A DNA stretch of 64,000 bases from Cladorhizidae sp. MBARI D1340-BT2 (GCA_028752905.1 JAQNBH010000004.1:34381392-34445391); one strand, 5' to 3'; counted from the first letter of the stretch, positions 23,656 through 35,806 are shown. The notes: a model not told the origin generated them from the letters alone. Numbers and translations: made by a program.

Positions 23656-25455
23656 AGAGCGTAAGTTTTGTGTAATGATAAAACATTTTAAGAAAGTATA
23701 CGGGCTTTATTACATTTTCTTGTCAAAAAAGAAAGGAAACAAGATTTGTCAAAAGAAGGACGAGTGTCATTTAGACATCGTTCTTTAAGATAAGAAACAG
23801 CTAAGTAAATTTTAGCCATTTGTCAACTGGTAAAGGTTTAAAATATATGTTAGTCTGGTCTAAAGGGGTCCATTCTCTTTTCCTTCCTTTTTTTTACCGG
23901 TCAATCCAATATAGTTCATGATATTGACATGCTTTCCTCCTCCTCCTCCTCCTCCACATATTCTCTGTTTTTCACTCCACCATCTTGATCTTTAATTTTT
24001 TCACTCCACCATCTTGATCTTTCACCTTTTTTACTCTTCCATTTGATCTTCTTTTTCATGCCATTATCTTTATCCTCTATTTTTTTCACTCCACCATCCT
24101 GACCTTCCATTTTTTTGCCCACCATTTGATTTCCATTTCTTCCACTTCACCATTTTGATCTTCCATTTTTACACTCCACCCCCATGTTTCTTCATACATC
24201 CTACATGAATGATAGCAACAATCTTGTATAGATGTTGCTTACCATTGCTGCGTGCTTGATGTCCTCATGATGACGGATTCATTCTAAGAGTTGCTTAGCT
24301 TCAAATCCAACTGCATGGAGGCCAAGTTGTTTTGAGTTTTGATGGAAGTATTATACACATTGTGTTTGACAGTCTGTATATATTTTTGTATGTGCAATCA
24401 ATTACAACAAATGCAGTCATGGGATGCCGTCACCTGATATGTATGTTAGCAAAGTGTGTTATCCTGAGCATTATCTGTATAACCTCGTGATAGTTAATGG
24501 CACATAGGTTTATTTCCACCCACTTAGCTGTTTCCTTCTGGTGATAGATTCGAAGTCAGAATTAAGCAATTGCTGTTTTAGTTATTAAAATAGATGACAG
24601 GTTATGGTTTGTGCCTCTGTAGTGACTTGAGCCGGGTTTCTGTGTTTTGTTGGTCTGCAGAGGGAGCATTCACTCAAACATCACTTCATCAATCTCCAGT
24701 GGGTCAAGGAGAGCATAGAAAGCTGCATCACCAGGAATGGAAGACTCTATGAACCTAATAATTAATAATGCTTCAAAATATAGATATTATACATGTGGTA
24801 GTGTTTATGTTCATATATCTACCACTGCATTGTAGTTTTCTCTGTCCTCTCCTTGACTTACCCTATATATTGAATTATCTATATATAGTATTATTCCCCT
24901 TGTCTATAGGCTAAAACTTTTATTGCATGTTCCTAATATGGTGAGCATTCAAACCTGATGCACAATGATGCCGAAATGGATATCAATTCTTCTAAGTGTC
25001 ATCCTGAAGATAATGAAGCTTGGATGCCCAGTTTATGGATTGTGAAATGCCGAAAAGAATGTCAAGAAAGACAGAGTCATACAGTTGTCCCCCTAGTAAC
25101 TGAATATTTGGCAGAATGTATGTTGTAGTGGTGCAACACCGGCCACCACCATTTCCCCAACTTCTTCTCCCAGAATTAATCTTGCACATTTAATGCTCAC
25201 CCAATTGGCCTATTGGCTAATAGATCGATAAAACACAGAGAAGAAGATTAGAAAAAGAGCGAGAGAAGAGTTTGATCAAGTGGCCTTCCAAAAAAGATGT
25301 GGAAACAAAGGTTACATGTATTTTAGTAAGTATTTTAGCATTAGGGAACAAGAATTGATACACTGCAGTATAAAGTTATCTCTGCATGAAATTGGAAGGA
25401 ATAGGAGGAGACAAAGAAACTTTGCAGGGAAGAAATGATCAGTGGAAGCTACTAT
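23656..25455. repeat. Segmental duplication D2 (partner at 14,262-15,900)
   Basis: Decayed direct copy of D1 with the same order of landmarks: GTGTAATGATAAAACAT, the pyrimidine-rich minisatellite at 23,950-24,180, BRCT exon remains and a 3' AT-rich stretch. It carries more indels than D1. Confidence 0.8.
24300..24775 (+). pseudogene. Decayed BRCT exon pair (D2 copy)
   Basis: Counterpart of 14,944-15,469. Exon A survives as a damaged stretch ending ACACATTGTGTTTGACA. In exon B a 1-bp insertion between the SVF and REH codons shifts the frame. After it the correct frame reads HHFINLQWVKESIESCITRN and then GRLYEPNN and a stop. The tryptophan-centred BRCT helix is conserved, but the gene is broken. 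Confidence 0.65.
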
Positions 25456-25486
25456 CGAACCAAAGTAGGGAATGAGGAACCATAAT

Positions 25487-25645
25487 GCCATTGCCATTGC
25501 CATTGTCGTTGCCATTGTCGTTATTATCGTTATTTTTATCGTTATTATTGTCGTTATTATTATCGTTATTATTATCGTTATTATTGTCGTTATTATTATC
25601 GTTATTATTATCGTTATTATTATCTTTAATATTATCGGTATTATA
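25487..25645. repeat. Trinucleotide-type microsatellite
   Basis: GCCATT units give way to long runs of ATTATCGTT and related 9-mers. The asparagine/aspartate-rich frame on the minus strand and the leucine-rich frame on the plus strand are products of this repeat. Confidence 0.9.
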
Positions 25646-25869
25646 TAATTGGGGCACTGTGTGCCTACAATTTATTGTCATGTATGTGGGTGAGTAATGC
25701 CCAATCGGCATTATTTTCAAGGTTCTTGAATAACATACACTATTATACTCTGGTCTATTCTGGATGAAGCACACTGACGTGTTGTCGGTGCAGGGCACTG
25801 GCTGGCTGTGTGGAGTGAGAAGTCGGAATCAGTATCTGCTTCGTGTGGGGATGTACCTTACACCCCATT

Positions 25870-26560
25870 TGTACCCACTCTAACTACTCCACTCTTGCTC
25901 GCTCTCTTCTTAAATATTCCTCACCCCTTTGTCTCTCTTCATATCTCTGCCTTATTTTTCCCTTTCCTCTTTCTCTCACCCCTCCCTCTCCACCCCACTC
26001 TCTCCATCCCCTCTCTTCATCCCTCTCTCCATCACCCTCTCTCTCCACCCTCCCTTTCTTTTTCCTCCTTCTCTTCACCCTTACCTCTCTCCACCCTCTC
26101 TTCTTTCCATCTTCCCTTTCTACACACTCAACCCTCTCCACCACTTTCCTCTCTCTGTCTTCCCTTTCTACACACTCAACCCTCTCCACCTCTTTCCTCT
26201 CTCTGTCTTCTCTTTCTACACACTCTACCCTCTCCGCCCTTCTATTCTCTATTTCTTCCCTTTCTACACAATATATCCTCTCCACCTCACTTCTCTCTCC
26301 GTCTTTCCTTTCTACACACTCTACTCTCTCCACCCCACTCTTCTCACCGTCTTCTCTTTCTACACCCACTACCCTCTCCACCCCCTCTCTCCTCTCTGTC
26401 TTCCCTTTCTACACACTCAACCCTCTCCACCCTTCTCCGTCTTCCCTTTCTACACACACAACCTTCTCCACCTCTCTCCGTCTTTCCTTTCTAAACCCTT
26501 TCACCTCTCCACCTCTCTTTATCATCCCTTTCTACACCCTATCCCCTATCCACCTCTCTA
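25870..26560. repeat. Pyrimidine-rich minisatellite
   Basis: Units of CTTTCTACACACTCAACCCT with CTCCACC spacers recur through about 690 bases. Very long frames exist on both strands in several phases, encoding Ser/Leu/Pro-rich or Arg/Glu-rich low-complexity peptides. None is called as a gene. Confidence 0.9.
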
Positions 26561-26569
26561 ATATCCCTT

Positions 26570-27119
26570 CGAAATTGAACGCAAATAGGCCGATGCACCT
26601 TACCAGTGTACTGTTCCAGTTTAAAGTTCATTTTGTCAAATTGATAATGGAATAAAATTTCATTTATAGGTAGTGTGGTTGTGGTTGGTGACAAATTTGC
26701 AATGGTTCCAGCTCAACAGTAGCTCTCTCTTGGGAGGGAGACTTGCAGAAACGTGAAAGTCCAGATAATAGTGATCCTAGCAGACCACAAACAAGCATAG
26801 AAAGGCCGGCATTGATCAAAAATGGAAGTTAAACTTTCCGAAAACATCATAGGCCTACCATCGGCCAAGCAACATGGATCGACTAACTACCTTGCATGAC
26901 TCTAACAAAGCAGAGCTTAGTGAAATGCAAAGTGTGAGTGCCACATCATGAAGGCTGACTTGGTCTTGGGGAATGGGGGTTACTTCTCACCATGCTGTTT
27001 TGTATCATTAGAGTTCAAAGTTCAATGCAGTTTCTAATTTTGCTAGAAATAAAACTCTAGCTAGAATATTGCATCTGTTCCATTGAGTCATGGAGTCAGT
27101 CTCTGTTTTTCACTGAGCC
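26570..27119. other. No recognisable feature
   Basis: Unique sequence between the pyrimidine repeat and the hAT relic. No coding signal was seen. Confidence 0.4.
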
Positions 27120-29050
27120 ATATCTTCTAGGACATGGCTAAGTGGGTTCACTCTGGTGGAGAGTCTGGGAGTCCCTCATCTTCTAAGTTTAGGAAAACCA
27201 GAATAAACCCTAAATGGAATGCTGACTTTTTCCGTGGAAGCTGACAGTAGATGGTTGCCTGAGGAATGATTATGCATTGTGCCACAGGCACAGCCAGCAT
27301 CCTCAAAAAGCTGGCTTCTATTTGGGTTGACAAGACCATAACCTAGATCCAACATGGTCGGAAAGCATTAAAAAATACTGCAGTTTAGATGTAAGCTGAT
27401 CTTTGCTCCCGGTGGTTAACAATGGCATTCCAGTAGATTGTTTCAGCTCAATGCAAGGCATTTTTTGGTGCATTCAAGTGCATGTAGTTCCTTAAAAAGA
27501 GAGATATTGCATACTCACAAACATTGCACTGCTTGGCAAGTCTCTTGGAGCTTCTTACTTGCCAGATCTGCAACTTAGTGTTAATTCATACTATACATCA
27601 GAGCATTGCATGCAAGATCTAGTTCATTGTGTTGGTGAAACTGTCTTTAATCCTATAATCTCACACCTACAGGAGTCTCCTTTTTTTGTTTGCATTGATC
27701 AAACCACTGATGTGTCTGTTACAAAGGAGCTTGTAGTCATTGGCCGTTATGTTGTAGGAGGGGCTAATTATCTTCATTTGTCCAAGTTGCATGATGGGAC
27801 AGCCATCACAATATCTGACACCATAATGAAGCTTTTCAGTGACCTGCAGCTAGATATGTCGCACCATTTTTGTGATCCAGGAAGTTATGGAGCATCACTG
27901 ATGTTGGGTATGAGAGGTAGTGTGTCTAGACTCCTTAAAGATAAACTTCCTTTCCTGGTTTCTAACCACTCCATTGTTAATCAGCTTGCATTAACTTGTA
28001 GCCAGGCAGCAAATGAAATCCCCTACCTTAAAATTCAAAGATATTCTTGAACAGGACTGTTTCTGTACGTACTCACCAGTTCGAACTGCTGGGCTTAAGG
28101 AGATTCAAGATGTACTTCATGATTCTCGACTTAATCTTACTTGGGATGAAGATGTCCATTGGCTCTCCCATGATAGTGCTGTTACTCACCCCCGCACATG
28201 TTTTTAGTCCAGTCTGAAGAAAGAAGCTCAGGAGTAAAATAATGATTGCTTGCTTTGTCAAGAAGTACAAGTTTGTAGCTGACTTGTACATGTTTTCTGG
28301 TGTACTTCCACATCTAGCAGGCTTGTCTTGTGTTTTCCAGAAGCAAGACCTCGAATATAGTACATTGGTAGTGGGCACAAAGGATTTCAACTCTTCAACT
28401 CTATGAATCATGGTGAATTCTTCCAGAGCTGTCCTAATAAATTACCAGGTCTGAAAGAGTATGATGTGCACAGCAACTTAGTAATAGCATGATAGCAAGT
28501 TTTAAACGTGATGTATATTATAAGTATTTGCGTATCCTATCTGAACATATCACTGATAGGTTTCCTGACCTCAGTATTTTTTTAAGGTTTCAATTCTAGC
28601 AGTATTCCACAAGAGCTCTCTCCCTTCAACCCTTCCACAGAGCTGGTACTGGATAAGCTTGTCACTCACTATGGTTCTCATGGCATAGTGCATCCGGAGA
28701 CATCAATAGTGTAATTGCTGCTAATGGTGAGCTGAAGCAGATGAGAACTCAACAGCTCATGAATCATCTGATCAAATCATTGGAAATTGGAATTGAGTTT
28801 AATGTTTGGCAAAGTTGGCAGCTATTGGCCTTCTACTCCCTATATCTTCTGGACACTGTGAAAGAGGCTTCTCCACTCTATCTCGAGTACAGTTAGCCAA
28901 AAGAACTCTCAACCACCTCTCGATGATAGCAATTAAAGGGCCTATGTAGTCCATCTGATTTCCCCTATGAACTCGCTTGTGACTGTTGGCTGCCATGAGG
29001 AATAGAAGAATCAACGTGGAAGCTTCTTGAATGTCTGACTTCATTTTAGT
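27120..29050 (+). mobile_element. hAT-family transposon relic (ZNF862-like transposase pseudogene)
   Basis: The clearest part is 27,559-28,050: NSYYTSEHCMQDLVHCVGET, FFVCIDQTTDVSVTKELVVI, then DGTAITISDT and a GSYGAS block. These correspond to the RNase-H-like core of hAT transposases related to vertebrate ZNF862. After a frameshift near 28,045 it continues KDILEQ...SPVRTAGLKEIQDVLHDS and VHWLSHDSAV. The C-terminal dimerisation motif is intact in another frame at about 28,805-28,945: LAKLAAIGLLLPISSG, then HCERGFSTLSR. N-terminal remains (FRKTRINPKW) begin near 27,190. Stops and frameshifts are numerous. I did not identify terminal repeats. Confidence 0.8.
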
Positions 29051-29099
29051 TCCAATTTCAATAATCAACAAACCACAGCATCTGCTCTTCCTTCTTTTC

Positions 29100-31585
29100 A
29101 ATGACAATCAGCCATGGTCCATCACCACCCCCACCCCCCCACCCACACACACACAAACAGACACACACATACACACTCTCTAGCTCATTTTCTGCAAACC
29201 ATCTCATTTGTGATACACTCTATGTAATAACTTTCAAGTAACAACAATTTTAAATAATCCACAATGAAGAAATGAGAACAACAATGAGAGGCTTTGTAAT
29301 ATTCTGGAAGTGTCTGATGAGCCTTCAAAAAAGAGTAATCTGGGTTATGGAGGAGAGTAATTCAGTCATTGGATCTCTTTCCTTTCTCCCATGACATAGT
29401 ACACTGCATGACATGGCTCCACTCAGGATGTACAAAATCAGCAATTTCAGCTTCTGTACATATGAACCCTTACCCAGAATTGCTGTATAAACTCATGAAG
29501 AAGGGGTGTTGTTAAGGTTGCCACTAAAATTATATGGGTGCCATGCCCCCCATATCCCTTCAGAAATTCCTGGGGAGTGATTTGTCTTTTATGTCAAGTG
29601 ATTTCTCTTTAAATACAAATTTCATTAATTTTGTTGTCAACATCAATGAGTGAATTAATTGAATGATTGATAATGAAACTAATCCACAAGTGTGTCTGTC
29701 TCTATCCTTGTTAGGCTCACCATCACACATACTCCTCTCCAACTACTGCTGCCCACATAGCCTTGTATATGTGGCAGCCTCTCAGAGCAAGGCTTGACAC
29801 ACTCATCCCTAGCTGTGGCAGCCTCTCACAGAGCAAGGCTTGACACACTTATTCCTGGAAGCTTTTTCTCCAGATGCACAAGTACTGTGTGTCTACCATC
29901 GACTGCCCAGACATGACAAGACATTCTTAGAAAGCAACATTTATTCTAAATAAACTTAGTGAGAGGGAAGATGCAAGACTGACGAAGGAGGGAGATGAGC
30001 ATGTGGATGAGAATAAATGCACCTTCCAGCAGATTTTCTTAGCAGTGGAAACAAGCTCTGAAAATAAGGTAGATGTTTTCTGAAGAAGGTACCAATGGAT
30101 GGAATTTCATTGCATCACTACAACTCATGGCATAGTGGGAAGTATTTTACAAAAGCAACTTCTCTCTACTAAAGTTAAAGCAAAGGACACAAGTTCTGAA
30201 AAACAGTTCAAAATGAAGTCATTACAGACATGCCAACCATCATGATCTTATCAGGACGGTACTGATTTTATGTGGTTTGCCCTAATGTCCTGAATACTGT
30301 AACCAGAATCTTAATTTTTGTATTACCCTTTACTTGTACTAAAGTTGAATGGCAATAGTATTGCCAGTGTATTATGATGACTTCAGTTACTAGTAAACTC
30401 GCATGCATTTACATCATTAATTTAACTATGATGTATGCCAAGAAATTTAATTAGCAGCTGTCAGTGGTGAGTATTGTCTCTTTTCAGATCAGAAGTAGCC
30501 AATTAATTAAGCAGAGATGGGTTGGGAATTGGAACTTCCACAAGCTTGCTGTTATGTGGTGAGCTCGAAGATGAAATTAAGGACACTGTAAAGGAGAGTA
30601 GTTTCTTAGACTCTGTGCATATTTTTTATATGAGACAAGTGTATAAGAAATGTTGGCAAGATTTCCCTTTCATGACACCATGATTCATTTCTTGATCCCC
30701 ATAACCATAATAAACCCTTGCTAGGTGTTTAACTAGTGTGTTTACCTCCTTTATGTTTGATGAGCTTGACTATGGAACTTGGTGATTATCGTGATCTTCA
30801 GATACTCACCTGCCTACATCTAATCCCAATGACAGTGCAGCCATTGATCTTTATGGGGCCAGCTATGTCGGTCATCTACTCAGCTACAGGCACCAATTTC
30901 AAATATTTGTCTCTATTAATGAAAACGTTGTTTGTACTTCTTCACTTGAACGACAGAGTTTTCAGTATTGTTAGGAAGATTGAAACAGCAGAGAGAAGAA
31001 GTTTTAATCCAACTACTGTCTTTGATTTACTTGGTGTTACGATGAACAATGATAAGCCTTGTTACATGAGCAATACCTCGTAGAATATGATATGCTATCA
31101 ATTGTAAGATCTACCAATACGTATGAAAGGTTTTAATAAACTAAACTGGAAGATTAGCTACAATAAAAGTGTGTTTCAGAACACTGTGGTCATCTCCAAC
31201 ATTCCATTTTATGTTAGAAACATTATTTTGTACAATATGTCCTGTTAAAATTTGATTTGTCATGATAAATTTAGTAGATTGGCATGTCTGTCCTTCATAT
31301 GCATGCTCGTTCTCTTATTAATCAATTGGGGGAAAGATTTGGAGGTGAGGTAAGACTTGGCCACATTGCTCTTTGCCTTAGTGATGCTTAGCAACAGTTC
31401 CAGTGTGCATTTCCCTGAGAACTTGGATGAGCTTCTCTACTGGGAGCAAGATCTATCAAGTTATAAATGATCAGGAAGTGAACTGAGAAGGTGGCCAGCT
31501 CTGTGGTAACAAAAAAAACAAAGAAGATTAAGTCAAAATTCTAAACAAGCTCCTTTTAGCAATTAGTTCCTGTGATATGGACCAT
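29100..31585. other. No clear gene; AC-rich run and unidentified frame remnants
   Basis: Includes a C/A-rich tract at 29,127-29,175. Near 30,815-30,975 one frame reads SNPNDSAAIDLYGASYVGHL then LSYRHQFQIFVSINENV before a stop, which looks like a fragment of a former protein. Its family is not recognised. The rest shows no signal. Confidence 0.35.
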
Positions 31586-31899
31586 TGCCTCTTAGCAATC
31601 GGAAGGGCACTGTCTATCACTCACTGCTGGAGCAAAGTTATCATTCCCATTCTGTAGAAAACTCCAGACTTAACACGAGGTCTACCTTGGCTGAAGAACA
31701 GTGTTCTGCTCTTGCAGTGCTAGCAATGCACTACAGTGACGGAATGTTGTTGATGATATTTGCCATGTCTTTGTGCAGACACATCCAAGAAGTCTATTAT
31801 ACATCTCAATTTTCTGATGGACAGCTAGTACATGATCCAAATATATATCTCCCCCCCCACACACACACCCACCCCAACACCTAGAACCTCCCTGCAATG

Positions 31900-33150
31900 T
31901 TGGTGCATTCAGCGAGAATTGCCACAAGTGCTCACTCCCCATATTCTCACTAACAAAACCTTGTTGTTAAGACTTTGGAGTGCCATGGATTCTGCTCACT
32001 ACACTGTGCCAACTTGTCAAGACATTGATCTCTCTGTGTGCTCTCTTATGATATAAGTTATGTAGGTGTCACTAGTATGCCAAAGTCAACTTCAGCCAAA
32101 GTGGGGGGTATTACAAAATCTGAGTGCCTGAACTGGCTGCAGTCGTGTCTCCAGATTGGAAAATACTAGCCATTTGAAATTGATACCAATGGCAAGAGGA
32201 GGCCTTCTTCTGTGTTTCCATTAAGTGCTAAGACATGACTACATGGTGGTGGTGAAGTATGCATACAGAAAATTAACACCTGCCCTTGACAACTTTGTCA
32301 AATGTTAGCGCCCAATATCTTTAGTTGGGTTGCTTCAGCCACAGATGCTAATTTCAGTGGCTGACACTTTCCTGGAACTACAACTGCATGCATTAAGATT
32401 TTGAGGCCTCAACATAGCCATAGTTGACTGACAGTATGGCTCTCAACACAGCCATAGTTTACTACAGTATGGCTCTCAACATAGCCATAGTTGACTAACA
32501 GTATGGCTACACAGCCATAGTTGATTAAAACAGTGTGGCTCTCAACATAGCCATAATTAATTGACAGCAGCACCTTTGAGCTGCTGGTGACTTATGAATA
32601 TTTTTAGTAATAAAAGACAGCATACTGCAGGGTCTATCTTATGAGCGGTATATCAAGTTCCTACAGTCAAATGATTTTCAACATCTTAAGCATGAGGTTT
32701 TGCTAGTGTTTGTATTGTATAGTTCCTCCCCCCCCCCTCACATGAGTATAAGTCCACTTATAAAGACTTTCTCCGGTAATTTCACTTCACATTGCAACTT
32801 GTAGAAGAAAAATATGTCTGGCAAAAACCAAAGCACCTTTTAGAGAGGATGGAGAATGAGCAAGCATGCAGGCAGGAAATCAAGCGAGCAGTCTGGTGGG
32901 TGTGAGGGAAGGAGATTTACTGGGTCAGCAGACAGGTGGATGAGTGAGTGGGAGTAGCAGGCAAGTTGGTAGGCAAGCTTAGATTCAGGTATGGAAAGGT
33001 GGATGAGTCTATCTCTCCATACCACCATTCTTAAAAGAAGGTGAATTGCCCCCCACCCCCCGCTCTTTCTTCCAATTTTCAAAAAATCTGAAATGGACGT
33101 GCATGTGTGGAAAATTTCATTAACCTCTCCATTTTTATGAAAGGTTTCTG
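31900..33150. repeat. Tandem-duplication unit, upstream part, copy 1
   Basis: Matches 38,010-39,110 in direct orientation. Both copies start within a stretch reading RLWSAMDSAHYTVPTCQDID (copy 2 SVSTCQNID), contain a conserved GTTGGGTTGCTTCAGCCACA block, and end in a conserved sequence with AAATCTGAAATGGACGTGCAT just upstream of the fibrinogen-like genes. In copy 2 that last part lies at 39,610-39,730. The protein-like frame SVCSLMI is shared, but its family is not recognised and stops interrupt it. Confidence 0.8.
32395..32565. repeat. Short tandem repeat (ACAGTATGGCTCTCAACATA)
   Basis: Four to five units of about 35 bp built on CTCAACATAGCCATAGTTGA. Copy 2 of the unit (38,500-38,540) has no such expansion, so it arose after the duplication or was lost there. 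Confidence 0.85.
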
Positions 33151-33219
33151 AGACATCCATTAGGACTAGGCTGTAAATTTATAGTATCTTTGATAATCAA
33201 CTGACATACAGTTTCCTTC

Positions 33220-33535
33220 CGTACATGACTCTACTAAGGTGCTGGGGTTAGTATCAATAATAGATCCATGACTCTACCAAAGTGCTGTGTTTAGTATCCA
33301 TAATACATCCATGACTCTACCAAGGTGCTGTGGTTAGTATCCATAATACAACCATGACTCCACCAAGGTGCTGTGTTTAGTATCCATAATACATCCATGA
33401 CTCTACCAAGGTACTGTAGTTAGTAGCCATAATTCATCCATGAATACACCAAGGTGCTGTGTTTAGTATCCATAATAAGTCCATTTCTCTAACAAGGTGC
33501 TGTGGTTAGTATCCATAATAATTATGTCTATGTGG
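33220..33535. repeat. 43-bp minisatellite
   Basis: Seven units of ATCCATGACTCTACCAAGGT plus GCTGTGGTTAGTATCCATAA, period about 43 bp. It lies in a roughly 1.2-kb stretch present upstream of the first fibrinogen-like gene and absent upstream of the second. Confidence 0.9.
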
Positions 33536-33539
33536 GTAG

Positions 33540-34360
33540 TATCCACATTGAACTATTGCACATGCAGAGCATGAGTGGGTCAGTTAAGGAGCGGAAAATG
33601 ACACAAAGTTTTTATTGACACTTAAGTTTGCTTCTCTAATCACTTTGAGAACTTGTGACATTTTTCTCTCGGTTACCAAGTGTGTAAAGAGGAACCTAGA
33701 TATCGTGTGTGTTATTTTTATTTTTATAAGAAACTAGGTCAACCCAAGTGTGTTAACTTCCTCTGTTAATCAGCTTGAAATTTGTTACACAATGTTTTGC
33801 CTGCAAGCATGTAATGCAACGCATGATTTAGCCGCCAAAACAACTAACGCAGATGCACAGACACACACATGGATATGACCATTACCAGGATTTAGCATGC
33901 CTTGCATCTCAACTTTATTACTGCACTAGCTATTGTAGCCAATAGACAGGAAGGTGGGAACCAAGGGGGTTGGGGGTTGGGGGGGGGGGTGGACTGTTGT
34001 TGTGTACCAAGCAAATATATTTCACGGAGAAAGGATAATGATAGTGGATTCAAGTTTCTTTGTCTATGTAAGTGTGTGTTCTTTGACCTTATATCAGGGA
34101 CACAAAAGAGATCCCTCTTTCTAATCCATTTTGGGCAAAAAAACTTTCCAAAAAGGCCGGGTGATGAGCTAATAGAATTTAATTTCTGTGCATGGTTTAA
34201 CATGTAGCTACCATGATCAATAGTTCCACCTGCAATCTTCCCTCTTGGTAATAAGGCTTCTAAATGTATCCTCATTGAACATGTGTACTTTGACCCTTAC
34301 ATGGGGTGTGGCTGACCATCATCAAGAACATTCACTTCCCTAATGTTATTACCTTATTTG
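33540..34360. other. Unique spacer upstream of the intact gene
   Basis: Contains a G-rich run at 33,965-33,992 (groups of 4 to 11 G). Overlapping frames on both strands near 33,890-34,275 look like chance. This stretch is missing upstream of the sister gene at 39.8 kb. Confidence 0.4.
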
Positions 34361-34363
34361 ATA

Positions 34364-34444
34364 TTAATACTCCAGGAAACCATTCTGAGCTGTCAGTTAG
34401 GGTGTCAGGTTTATCGTGTGAGAACAGATTTATCCTTTAATATT
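34364..34444 (+). promoter_or_regulatory. Shared 5' flank of the fibrinogen-like genes
   Basis: ATTAATACTCCAGGAAACCA through ACAGATTTATCC is nearly identical before the sister gene (39,727-39,800). It lies directly before the ATG and so is probably 5' UTR or the end of a 5' intron. A TTAA tetramer at 34,437-34,440, four bases before the ATG, is the site where a piggyBac-like element ends in the third copy (53,374-53,377). Confidence 0.5.
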
Positions 34445-35806
34445 ATGAAGATGAGTGCTGGTAAAGCTGCAGAGGGTCATTGCACTTATGATGTGAAGGA
34501 CAATGTTTGCTATTCTGCTACACCTTTATATGAGATAGTTGACAAGAAAACTGCTACCTCTGTTCCAGCAACGACTGTCATTGATTATAATAATGCTGAA
34601 AATTGCAAAAAGAAGGACCTTCCAAATACCACAAAATGTGGAGTTCTGCTCATCTGCCTGGTTGCTTTGCTATTTATTGCAGCAGGGATAGCTCTAGTCA
34701 TTTCATTTGTGCAGATTTCCAAGCTTCATTCTGAAGTAGTACTCAAGTCCACCTCACCTAGGAAAGAGACAACCACAGACAACACTGCCAACATCACCAG
34801 GCTAGCTGCCAGTGTTCAAGAATTGGAGAGCAATGTGAATAGCATTAACCTCACCAGGCTAGCTGCCAGTCTTCAAGAATTAGAGAGCAATATTGACACA
34901 CGATTGAATAGTATTGGAATAAAACTCAATGCTACTGAAAATATCACCGGAGCTCAAGCTGCAGCTATTGATGATATCTTTTTTGGACTTGCATCTTCTT
35001 GTGCTGCTATATTGCAGTTTTCTCCCACTTCTCCCTCAGGCATGTATCAGGTCAGATCCTCCAATGGCTCCTCTATTAATATCTACTGTGACATGACCAG
35101 GTCATGTGGAGGTATCACTGGAGGGTGGATGAGAGTGGCTGAACTGGACATGACAGACAACACTACTCAGTGTCCTAGTGGTCTCCAGCTGAGGACAACT
35201 CCACGTCGTGCATGTGGGACAAAGATCTCTCGTTTACCGTATTGTTCATCACATAAATTCACTGTGGGTGCAGTTAGATATTCTAAGGTGTGTGGCAGAA
35301 TCAGAGCCTACCAGGTGGGATCTCCAGATGCTTTTGGAAATTCTAATTTTAATGCTAACAGTGGCCGTCAGACTAATAATCCAAACATAGACACCTATTA
35401 TGTGGATGGTGTAAGTCTCACTCATGGAAGCTCCCCAAGACACCACATCTGGACATTTGCTGCTGCAATTAATGAAGATGATTGGAATCCTCATTTAAAA
35501 TGCCCCTGCATCAGCACTGCTATATCACATACAGGTCCACTTATTCCACCATTTGTGGGCAATGATTATTTCTGCGATACAGCTACTTCAAGTGGCTTTG
35601 CTATCATATTCCATTTTGATGACCCTCTGTGGGATGGAGCTGGTTGTGGTCCTCAGAACATGTGTTGCTCCTTTAACACTCCTCCATGGTTCTACAAGCA
35701 GCTGCCACAGCCCACCACTGATGATATAGAGATGAGGGTGTGTCGTGATCAGGAGAGTGCTGATGAAGACATTGCCATTGAAGTGGTAGAGATTTATGTT
35801 CAGTAG
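34445..35806 (+). CDS. Type II membrane protein with fibrinogen-like ectodomain (intact copy)
   Basis: A single uninterrupted frame of 453 codons from the ATG at 34,445 (frame open from 34,343; the start MKMSAGK is shared with the sister copies). Residues 1-64 form a cytoplasmic tail with conserved tyrosines: YDVK, SATPLYEIV and IDYNNAEN. Residues 65-90 are one membrane span (CGVLLICLVALLFIAAGIAL...). Then comes a stalk with two copies of a LAAS(V/L)QELESN repeat, likely coiled coil, with several N-x-S/T sites. The ectodomain has CAAILQFSPTSPSGMYQVRS, YCDMTRSCGGITGGWMRVAE, HHIWTFAAA, WDGAGCGPQNMCC and WFYKQLPQPTTDDIEMRVC, the order seen in fibrinogen-related domains of sponges and cnidarians. 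These proteins are presumed cell-surface recognition molecules; the ligand is unknown. AATAAA lies at 35,931. Confidence 0.85.
   Translation: MKMSAGKAAEGHCTYDVKDNVCYSATPLYEIVDKKTATSVPATTVIDYNNAENCKKKDLPNTTKCGVLLICLVALLFIAAGIALVISFVQISKLHSEVVLKSTSPRKETTTDNTANITRLAASVQELESNVNSINLTRLAASLQELESNIDTRLNSIGIKLNATENITGAQAAAIDDIFFGLASSCAAILQFSPTSPSGMYQVRSSNGSSINIYCDMTRSCGGITGGWMRVAELDMTDNTTQCPSGLQLRTTPRRACGTKISRLPYCSSHKFTVGAVRYSKVCGRIRAYQVGSPDAFGNSNFNANSGRQTNNPNIDTYYVDGVSLTHGSSPRHHIWTFAAAINEDDWNPHLKCPCISTAISHTGPLIPPFVGNDYFCDTATSSGFAIIFHFDDPLWDGAGCGPQNMCCSFNTPPWFYKQLPQPTTDDIEMRVCRDQESADEDIAIEVVEIYVQ

Noticed and set aside
25808..26655. Very long open frames on both strands (up to 270 codons)
   Set aside because: They lie in a pyrimidine-rich minisatellite and encode only low-complexity Ser/Leu/Pro or Arg/Glu peptides in several frames at once.
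33892..34275. Overlapping 101- and 127-codon frames
   Set aside because: Opposite-strand frames around a G-rich run, not conserved upstream of the sister gene; no protein pattern.
34343..34444. Upstream extension of the intact receptor frame (34 extra residues)
   Set aside because: The sister copies agree from the later MKMS/KMS start. The extension is shared only with the copy having the same 5' flank, and it would put an extra hydrophobic stretch before the tail.
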